Shown here: positions 1 to 12,500 of the stretch, piece by piece | How the letters are laid out: each line of letters begins with the position of its first letter | Numbering within the stretch: position 1 is the first letter of the stretch | From: Pseudomonadota bacterium | Lineage (GTDB): Bacteria; Myxococcota_A; Bradymonadia; Bradymonadales; GCA-2716585 | DNA length: 49,428 nucleotides | Direction of reading: 5' to 3' | NCBI GenBank assembly: GCA_005804885.1 | Contig: SYOX01000372.1 | Location: forward strand, 1 to 49,428 | Notes under the pieces: model-generated | The model's input: only the letters and a program-made list of their open reading frames with translations | Told to the model about the DNA's origin: nothing | Databases searched by the model: none | Program-made: the position numbers and the translations under genes

Positions 1-106
1 AAACTCGATCCCGTGTTGGCCGCCATCCTTCATCGACCCGTGGGCCTGTCAAAAGGGCTCAGAGGGCTCTGCGCCGGGTCCCGGAGGAGATGTGACTAAG
101 AGACAG

Positions 107-245
107 CCTTGCGCAGCGAGGAGGGGGACAGGGGGTGGAGTTCCCCGATCCGCCGTGCCCGAACCGCGAGCGTCCCTCCCCCTTGCGTAGCGAGGGGGAG
201 GACAGGAGGGGGAGTGCAGCGAGGGGGAGGACAGGAGGGGGGAGT
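107..245 (+). repeat. dispersed GC-rich palindromic repeat, about 2.5 copies
   Basis: The stretch carries degenerate copies of a unit whose core is a short hairpin (CTTGCGCAGCGAGGAGG) followed by GGGGACAGGGGGTGGAGT. The same unit occurs at 26062-26240 and 26338-26480. Its translation in several frames gives spurious Pro/Gly/Arg-rich peptides. Positions 1-106 upstream contain no gene I can support; one frame is open from base 1 to a stop at 97-99 but is too short to judge. Confidence 0.75.
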
Positions 246-289
246 TGCCGCGCCCACCATCGAAGTCGACTTTGTGATTGCCCTGGCGA

Positions 290-865
290 TCACCCCAACT
301 CCAGCGCCCACATCACCATCACCTCGTGGGCCACCTCCGGCTCCTCGGCGTAGGCCATCGGGTCCACCCTCCGCAGCGCGCACCCGCAAGCCCGATAGAA
401 GGCGCACGCCCCCACGTTGACGTCCTGCGTCTCGATCATCATCCTCGCGCACCCCCGCTCCCGCAGCCACCCGGCCGCCGCCTCCATCAGCGCCCGACCC
501 ACCCCGCGCCCCCGCGCCTCGGGCCTGACGCGCAGATCCCAGAGCACCCCCACGTCCGGCCCCCCCTCCAGCAAGTGCACCCCGCCCGTGTTGTACGCCA
601 CCGCCGCCGCCCCCACCGCCACGCCCCCCTCCCGCGCCAGCCAGAAGCCCCACGTCGAGACGTCAAAGCGCGTCGGCCAGCCCTCCGGCCCCCCCTGAGC
701 GTCGTAATCCTTCACATAGGGCGCCACCGGCCTCTCCTGCGCCTGCGACCCCCCCTCACCCCCGAAGCACAAGACCGAACGGACCTCGATCGTCATCGGG
801 ATCGTCGCGTAGGCCGCCAGCGCACCAACCCCAACCTCCTTGATCTCAACATCTTTCTGGCTCAT
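290..865 (-). CDS. GNAT-family N-acetyltransferase
   Basis: This 191-residue protein is the size of a single-domain GNAT enzyme, which transfers an acetyl group from acetyl-CoA to an amine on a small molecule or protein. The acetyl-CoA pyrophosphate loop is visible as LWDLRVRPEARGRGVGRAL, containing the canonical R/Q-x-x-G-x-G/A signature (RGRGVG). It is followed by an amphipathic helix and by the CAFYRACGC segment typical of the C-terminal half of the fold. I chose the ATG at 865 because GAGAGG lies 5 bases upstream; a GTG at 904 would add 13 residues without a good ribosome site. The gene is divergent from the repeat lipoprotein at 1048. The acceptor substrate cannot be read from the sequence. 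Confidence 0.88.
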   Translation of the reverse strand: MSQKDVEIKEVGVGALAAYATIPMTIEVRSVLCFGGEGGSQAQERPVAPYVKDYDAQGGPEGWPTRFDVSTWGFWLAREGGVAVGAAAVAYNTGGVHLLEGGPDVGVLWDLRVRPEARGRGVGRALMEAAAGWLRERGCARMMIETQDVNVGACAFYRACGCALRRVDPMAYAEEPEVAHEVMVMWALELG

Positions 866-963
866 CTGCCTCTCGTCCCAAGCCGCAGCATCACGGTCCC
901 CCACGGCTCACATCAGGTCGCCTCCCTCATCCCTTCGCCGATCCCAGGTTGATCGATGGCGCA

Positions 964-992
964 TTGAAAGTCACCCGCCGGGCTGTCACAAT
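964..992 (+). promoter_or_regulatory. candidate sigma-70 promoter for the 1048 gene
   Basis: TTGAAA (964-969) and CACAAT (987-992) are separated by 17 bases and lie 56 bases before the ATG at 1048, in the short divergent region between the acetyltransferase and the lipoprotein gene. The -10 match is 4 of 6, so this is only a candidate. Confidence 0.35.
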
Positions 993-1047
993 CCAGAGCG
1001 GCGTTGCACTCGCGTTGTCCTGGTGACCCCCGACCCTTCGAGACCCC

Positions 1048-5100
<4,053 letters not shown>

Positions 5101-5184
5101 TCGCCAACGAAGACGACTCGCCGATCCCTTCGTGCCCTCTTGCGAAATCGTTAATATGTGAAAGAGTTGATTTTTGATACCGAG

Positions 5185-5251
5185 GGTTGTGCCCTCCAGG
5201 CCACAAGGCGTGGCTGGTCCTGTCGCCGGTTGTGCCCTCCAGGCCACAAGG
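5185..5251. repeat. two 24 bp near-palindromic direct repeats (operator-like)
   Basis: Two identical 24-base copies lie at 5185-5208 and 5228-5251, a 43-base period (about four helical turns). Each contains the near-palindrome TTGTGCCCTCCAGGCCACAA (8 of 10 pairs). They sit in the 275-base gap between two lipoprotein genes, upstream of the gene at 5376. The arrangement would suit binding of a dimeric regulator, but copies may simply be dispersed repeats. Nothing else is recognisable in 5101-5375. Confidence 0.6.
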
Positions 5252-5375
5252 ATCGGCCGGCTGGCTGGCCGCAGGCGAGCTTCGATCCCCTGTTCATGGC
5301 CCTGACGACCTTGGCATGGAGGATGCTCAGGGGCGCTGCGTCTGACGAGGATGATCTTGAATGGGGAGGTGAGCG

Positions 5376-6392
5376 ATGAAGGTGCGCGTCTGGGGCGGGG
5401 TGGTGTGGATCGGGGCGCTGATGGCGTGTGTGGGGTGCGTGGAGGAGGGCGGCGGTGAGGTGGCGCTTGAGGCGGCCCTGGTGGCTCAACCGGCCGGCGC
5501 GCCGGGCGCGGGCAAGGCCGACGGGCTGGACGGCGCCGATCGGGGGTGCCGGGTGGTGCTGCGGGAGGTGTCGAGGCGCTCGGACGGGCGGGGCGGCTTT
5601 GAGCTGGAGGGCGGCAATCAGGTCTGGTCGGGGTCCGTGGACGTCGCCGTGGACGCGCTCAAGGCGGGCGCGGTGCCCGGCGTGGTCTTCCGCAGCAGCA
5701 TGGACGTTGGCTCTCGGTGGTGGCAGAAGGGCATGGCGCCCGTCGGGGGCGCCCGGGATGGCTTCCAGCGCTTCGCGTTTCGCATCCACGAGCACACGCC
5801 CAACCCTGGCATGAGCGGCATCGATCGGCTGCGGATCGACCTCATCCCCTTCCTGGCCTTCACCGACGGCGGGCGGATCTTCGACCACAACCGCCTGCCG
5901 GGCGAGTTCGACAACTACGTGCTCGACAAGAACAACCAGTGGCGCGTCCCTGGGGACTCGGCCTTGTGCTCCGAGGTGGACACCCCCTTCGTCCCCGAGA
6001 CGCAAGGCAGCGTCCTGACCTTCCGGGCCGACTGGAGCATCGAGCAGGACGCCGAGCTGGTCGAGGGCGAGCGCTTCTCGATCGTCTACGATCTGGCTCG
6101 CCTTCAGACGTGCCGCGGCACGCACAACGGCCACCCGGGCTGGGAGATCGCCGCGCTGGTCGCCTTCGAGCCCTCCGGTGTGGTCGAAGAGGCCAGCGTC
6201 AGGCGCTTCCACTCCCGCATGGGGACCTCGATCAACAGCGCCTACAGCGTCCCGGCGATCTTCGACATCCCCGAGGGGACCGAGCGGGTCGAGATCTGGT
6301 TCTACAACACCAGCATCTCGGGCGGCGGTCGGTGCGAGGCCTACGACTCCAACTTCGGTGAGAATTACGGCTTCGCCGTCAAGCCCCGCTGA
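5376..6392 (+). CDS. lipoprotein, DUF6209-like
   Basis: The 338-residue product has a lipoprotein signal ending LMACVGC, followed by a short Gly/Ala-rich tether. The C-terminal 130 residues contain CRGTHNGHPGWEIAA, then VEIWFYNTS, then a final YDSNFGENYGF segment. From memory this pattern matches the DUF6209 family, common in myxobacterial-type genomes and of unknown function; the family name needs a profile check. The ATG is preceded by GGGGAGGTGA, a strong ribosome site. Four cysteines besides the lipid-anchor Cys could form two disulfides. It follows the MopE-repeat lipoprotein after 275 bases with its own candidate regulatory repeats, so co-transcription is uncertain. Confidence 0.75.
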   Translation: MKVRVWGGVVWIGALMACVGCVEEGGGEVALEAALVAQPAGAPGAGKADGLDGADRGCRVVLREVSRRSDGRGGFELEGGNQVWSGSVDVAVDALKAGAVPGVVFRSSMDVGSRWWQKGMAPVGGARDGFQRFAFRIHEHTPNPGMSGIDRLRIDLIPFLAFTDGGRIFDHNRLPGEFDNYVLDKNNQWRVPGDSALCSEVDTPFVPETQGSVLTFRADWSIEQDAELVEGERFSIVYDLARLQTCRGTHNGHPGWEIAALVAFEPSGVVEEASVRRFHSRMGTSINSAYSVPAIFDIPEGTERVEIWFYNTSISGGGRCEAYDSNFGENYGFAVKPR

Positions 6393-6419
6393 GGGTGGCG
6401 CGCGCAGGGCGGCCACCCT
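6392..6419 (+). terminator. candidate hairpin terminator after the 5376 gene
   Basis: AGGGTGGC (6392-6399) and GCCACCCT (6412-6419) form an 8-pair stem with a 12-base loop starting in the stop codon. There is no T-tract, so intrinsic termination is uncertain. Confidence 0.4.
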
Positions 6420-6521
6420 GGCCCCGTCATGGGCTGGCGTCATACAGAACCACGTTTGAAGCACTTTCATCTTGGGCTTCCTGGTGGCCTAAAATGTAAG
6501 TGGCTTGAGCGTGGTTCCGTA

Positions 6522-9500
6522 TCAGTTGATGGGGACCCGAAGTGATCCGGTGTTCAAGCTCTTGTCGAGCACGAAGTCGGCGATGTACTTGAAGCTCTGG
6601 ACGGCTTGACAGTCGCTGGTGGGGTTGGAGGCTTGGGCCAGCACCAGCCTCCAGCCCTCGATGAGCGTCGTGATGTCGCCCTGGGTCACCCGGCCCATGC
6701 TCGCAGAGGCCCCTCGCGACAGCGCGGCGGGGTTGAAGGAGAACCCGACGCCGAAGAGCTGGACCTTGACCCCCACCTTCGTGAGGTCGTCGAGGATTCC
6801 GGTGTAGATGCCGTTGATGACCTGGTTGATGCTCTGGAGGCGCTGGGCCATCAGCTCGGTGCCCAGATCGGCCAGCTCGTAGGCCCAGTCGCCTTCCCCG
6901 GCGAAGACGCCCTGGAGGGCCACCTTGCGCAGGAGGGCGGCGGGCTGGACGTCGCAGTAGAGGACCCGGGCGATGTCGAAGGCCGCCGAGATCTGCTTCT
7001 TGTGCCACACCGTCTGGATGTCGGCCCCGATGCTCAGGGTCAGCCCGACCTCGGTGAGCGAGAAGAGGCCGCTGGGATCGAGGCGGTTGACAGGGTCGTT
7101 CTCCGCATAGAGGTAGGGGTGGCGCGTGACGGGGCGCTGCGGAAAGCCCCCGTGGGGATCGGGGCTCAGGAAGCGGCCGCGCGCGGGATCGTAGACGCGG
7201 GCGCGCAGGTCGTAGAGGCCGAGGGCGGGTTCGAATCGCTGGCCTCGGAATTGGTGCGCGAGCTCCGTCTGCCCCGTGCGCTGGATGAGGTTTCCGAAGG
7301 CGTCGTAATCGAGCGTGTCGGTGATGGCCCCGTCTTGATCGAGGACGGCGCGCACGCTCTCGGAGGCGTCGAGGATGAAGCGCGAGGGCGAGGGCTCGCC
7401 GGGGCGAGCCAGACCGAGCGCGGCGTGTCCGAGGCAATAGACGACCTGGAGCTGGTCATCGCGCAGCTCTTCGACGATCTGTGAATATCCCGTCGGCGTG
7501 TTGGAGGCGACGAGGTAGGAGGTCTGGGTGTCGCCCTCGCGGCGTCCGACGAGGCGGCCGTCGCCGTCGCGAAGGAGTGTGACGGGGACATCGAGGCGTT
7601 GGGCGAGCCGGCCCTGGGCGTCCCAGCGGAGCTGGCGGACGCCGTCGTCGAGCAGCTGCCCCTGGTTGTCGTAGAGGGCGTCGAGCGGGCGATCGTTGAG
7701 GTCAAAGGCGAGGTTTTGTTGATCGTCGAGCCCTGTTCGGTTGCCGACGGCGTCGTAGCGGTAGGTGTGGGCGTGCAGCGGGCCTGTCTCCGAGGTCAGG
7801 CGGCCCAGGGCGTCGTAGGTGGTGCGGGTGAGTCCTCGGGCGTCCTGCTCCGAGAGGCGGCGGCCTGAGGGGCTGTAGGTGTAGAGCCATTGCTTCAGGA
7901 TGTCGTCCTGGGGGTCGCGGGCGGTCCATCGGGTGACGCGGTCCCGGGCGTCGCGCTCGATCGCGATCGAGCCGCCTTGCCAGCGGTAGCCTTGCAGGGC
8001 GCCCGAGGCGTCGTGATCGTAGAGGGTCTGGCCGCAGCGGTCGTCGTCGACGGCCACCAGGAGCCCGGAGAGATCGTAGGCGAAGGCGACGTCGGCGCCG
8101 CCGGGGTTGGAGGAGCGCAGCCCGGTCATGTGTCCGGCCTCGTCGTAGTCGTAGGTCAGCGCGCCGCGCGGGGTCTCTTCGCTCAGGAGGCGCCCGAGCG
8201 CGTCGTACGCGTAGCGCGTCTGTCCCAGGGCGTCGGTCATCCGAGTGCGCCGGTGGAGGGCGTCGTATTCGAACTCGGTGGGGCTCTCGGCGAGCCGGGG
8301 GTCCGGCGAGCGGCGCAGGAGCCTGTCCATGAGGTCCCAGGCGTAGGTGGTGGTGAAGCCGCGGGCGTCGGTGTGGGCGATCAGGCGCCCGGCCCGGTCG
8401 TACTCGAAGCGCTCGGTGAGGCCCAGGGGGCTGACGCGCTCGACGAGCCGGCCGCGCTCGTCGTAGGTGTAGGTGGTCAGGCGATCGAGGGCGTCGCGCG
8501 CCGAGGTGAGGCGACCGGCGCCGTCCCAATCGTAGCGCGTGACCTGCCCGGCGGGATCGGTGACGGATCGGAGCTGGTGGAGGCCGTCCCAGGCGTAGAG
8601 CGTCTGTTGTTCCTCGGCGTCGGTCTCGGCGGCGACGAGCCCGGCCGCGTTGTACGAGGTCTCCAGGGTGGCTCCGTCGGGGTGGGTGGTGGAGGTGAGG
8701 CGGCCAGCGCCGTCGTGGCTGAAGCGCGTGACGCGGCCCAGCGGATCGGTCTGGGTGGCGATGTTTCCGGCCTCGTCGTAGGACCAGCGCGTGGTGCGAC
8801 CCATCGGATCGGTCAGGGCCAGCAGGCGGTCCCCGCACCCGCATTCCGTGTCGTAGAGGCGAGTCGTGACCGCCCCTGCGGCGTCGGTCTCGGAGATCCT
8901 CCGGCCCAGCGCGTCGAAGGTGGCGCGCGTCGTGGTCCCGTCGGGGTGCTGGATCTCGATGGGGCGGCCGAGGGGGTCATAGGTGGTGCGCGTCGTCTGC
9001 CCCGCTCGATCGATGAAGGCGATGACGCGCCCGACGGCGTCGTACTCCCAGCGCTCCTGCAGGCCGTCTGGATCCAGGCGAGCGATCTTGCGGCCGGCCT
9101 GGTCGTAGCGGAACTCGACCCTGCGGTCGAGCGGATCGACGTGGACGAGGGTTCGCCCGGCCGCGTCGTACTCCCAGGACTCGCGGGCGCCGTCGGAGTA
9201 GGTCGCCTCCAGCGGGCGACCCTTGGCGTCCCGGGTCCAGCGCGTCTGGCGCACCTCGGGGCCATCGGGCGTGGCGACGACCCGCGCCTCGGACAGCGGG
9301 CGCCCCAGCTCATCGAGCTCGCGCGAGATCTCCTCGATCACGTCGCCCTGGGAGTCGCGCCGAATGGTCTGGGTGGGCACCGAGAAGCCCTCGTAGCGGT
9401 ATTCGATCTGGTTCTGGTCGGCGTCCGTGGCTCTCGTCACGCGCCCCTGGGGGTCGCGCTCCAGGGCGGTCACTCGCCCGTCGGGCCCGGTGACGCCGAC

Positions 9501-12500
9501 CAGGTTGCCCTGGGGATCGTAGCTCCAGGTGGTCGGCCCCTGGCCTGGCCGCTGCTCCCTCAGGGGGCGGCCCTGGGCGTCGAGGGTGTAGCGCGTGGCG
9601 CGCCCCTGGCCGTCGATCCGCGCCACCAGGCGCCCCTCCTCATCGTAGGCCATCGACTGGCTCGCCCCCAGGGGAGGGATCACCTCGGTGACCTTGCCAT
9701 CTGCGTTGTAGACCCACCGCGTCTCGTGCCCGAGAGCGTCGACTTGCCGGACGACATTGCCGAAGGCGTCGTAGTGCATCGTGGTGGGGTGGCCCAGGGC
9801 ATCGCGGACGATCTCCTGGCGCACCTCCAGATCGCGCTCCCAGCTCTGGGTTTGGCCCAGCTCGTCGGCCTGGGCCACGAGGCGCCCGTCGCCGTCGTAG
9901 CTTGAGCTTTGCCCCCCGCCGTCCTCGGGGGAGACGCGCAGCAGGCGAAAGGCGTCGTCGTATTCGAAGCGCGTGAGGGCTCCGGTCTGGTCGACGACGC
10001 CCACCAGGGCGCCCTGGGGGTCGTACTCGTAGGACACCGAGCCGCCGTTGGGGTCCACCAGGCGCGAGATTCGCCCCTGGTCGTCGCGCTCGAAGCGCAC
10101 GCCGGGGCCGGCTGAGTGGACGACGCCGTCGCGGTTGATCTCGACGGCGTTGCCCAGGGCGTCGGTCAGGCTCACCAGCCCCTGCCGCTCGTCGATGACG
10201 TAGCGCGTGCCATCCTCCAGGGTCAGCCTGAAGCGCGTGGGTTCGTACAGGCCAGCGTTGCCCAGATCGACCAGATCGCCGTCGCCCGGCGCCGAGCCGC
10301 CCCAGGAGACGGTCCCGTCGTCGATCGGCTCCAGGCGAGCGCTCTGCCCGTCGAGCGCTTCGAAGACGAGGCGTCCGGCGGTGATGGGCAAGCCCGCCTG
10401 GCACTCGGGCTCCATCCTGGCCTCGAAGCGCAGCACCCGATCGTCGGGGAAGATCGCCGACACCAGGTGCCGGCGCCGTGGCGCCACGCACCAGGAGGGG
10501 AAGCCCTGGCCCAGGCGGCCCTGGCGCCATGAGGTCGCCAAGGGCGTGTTCTTCTGGATGCGGACGGTCTTCAGGTCCAGGGTCCAGCCTCGGCCAAAGT
10601 CACCCACCCTCACATCTCGGCTGTCGTAGGAGCGCACGACCGACACCTCCACCCCCGGCGTCGGGATCGTCGTGTCCACAAACGCCAGCGTCGAGGCCCC
10701 CACCTTCATGCCGCCTTCGATCGAGATCCCCACGGGCTCGGTCAGCACCTCCTGCCCAATCGCATCCTGGGCGACAATCCGAAGCAACCACGCGCCATTG
10801 CGCTTCAAGGTGGGGTCGAGCCTCCCCAGGACGCCATCGCGCTCGCCGGCCCCCTGGGCCACGATCTGCCACGGGGCCGCCTCGTCGCTGGCCTCGCGCA
10901 GCTCGATCCTCCAGCGCACGTCCGGGCCTCCCTGGACCTGGCCTTCGATCGCGGTGCCCGCCGTCACGCGCTCTCCCTCCTGGGGGGCGGTCCAGGCGAC
11001 GGACATGGGCTCGACCTCCTGGGGATCGAGCACCCGCACGGCCAGGGAGGCCTCCGAGCGAGCCAGGCCGTCCTGGGCCACCACCCGCACCCGGTGTTCT
11101 CCGGCCTGCGCGAAGATCGCCTCGTCGCGCCCGTCGCGCCGTCGAAAGAGCACCTCCCCAGGCCCCGACTCATGCTCCAGCGTCCAGCGCAGCGCGCCAA
11201 AGGGCCAGCCGTCATCGCTGACCGCGACCCTCAGGCGCAGGGGCGAGCCCGCCACCCCGACGTTGTCCCCCTGGAGCGTCACGACCGGCGCCTCATTGCG
11301 GACATCGCGCACGACGACCTCGACCTCGTCCTCGCCCAAGAGCTCGCCGTCGTCGGCGCTGAGCGCAAAGCGCCAGGTGCCGGGCAGGGGCAGGTCGACC
11401 TCCGTGGTGACAGCCTCGGGCGTCGCGAGGATCGCCTCCCCCGGGCCGGAGAGCTGGCGCCAGCGCACGGCGAGCGGCCCGGGCAGTCCGTCGTCCAGGG
11501 CGCTCCCGGAGAGCGTGACGGCCTCGAAGGGCGTGACCGTGCGGTCTCGGCCGGCATCGACCCGGGGCCCTCGATTCGGCACGTCCTCGGACGTCACCTG
11601 GATCACCACGTCGTCCTGCCCGGTCAGCGCGCCGTCGTCGCCGGTCAACCGGAGCCGATAGGAACCTGGTTCGGTCACCGTGAGCGTGGTCTCGGCCGCG
11701 TCGGCGTCGGCGAGTGACGCACCCTCGGGGCCCTCGACCACGGACCAGCGCGCGTCGAGCGTGCCGTCGGGGAGGCCATCGTCCGTCACGCGCCCCCCGA
11801 GCGCCACGCGCACCCCGGCGTTGACGATGACCGAGGTCGTGCAGCTCTGGGTCGAGCGACCGTCGTCGGCGACCAGAGTCACGCGATGCACACCCGGCGC
11901 GAAGTGTCGCTCGAGGACGACATCCCGGGCGGGGGCGAGCTGTCCGGGCGCGAAGTCCACGGGCTCGGGGGCCTCGTCGTCGACCGCCCAGGTGAGGGTC
12001 GCGGCCGGCGCGCAGCGGTGGCCGAGCGAGCCGGTGAGGGAGACCTCGACGCCGTCGGGGCTCGCCTCGTCGATGATGACCGGCTCCGGGCAGGTCAGCT
12101 CGGGGAAGGGCGCGACGCCGTAGGCGGCCAGCCCCGGCGCCGAGCGGCCGTCGAAGGTGTTGAACGTGCCGCCCACATAGATCGTATCGCGGTAGGTGGC
12201 CAGCGCGCGGACGGTGCTGTCGATGAGGCCGGGGGCCGGCGCCGAGAAGGCCTGTCCGTCCCAACGGGCGAGCCGGGAGATGTTCTGCCCGCCCGCGCGG
12301 AAGAAGTCCCCCCCGGCCCAGAGGTCACCTCGGTACAGCGCAATGGCATAGACGTCACCCTGCACGCCTCCCCCTACGCTCCGCCAGCCATCGCCGTCCA
12401 GTTGCGCCAGAGAGTTCACCTCGACGCCGCCGATTTGATGAAAACTGCCGCCCACATACAGGTTGCCGTTGGGCGCTCGGGCCAGCCCCAGGGCGGTCGG

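Noticed and set aside
1..99. The 3' end of an upstream gene.
   Set aside because: Open frames reach the left edge, but the segment is too short and shows no recognisable protein pattern.
6393..6521. An immunity gene downstream of the RHS gene.
   Set aside because: The gap is only 129 bases and the next gene is convergent and encodes a lipoprotein of another family. An 8-base inverted pair (6447-6454 and 6510-6517) is too weak to call.
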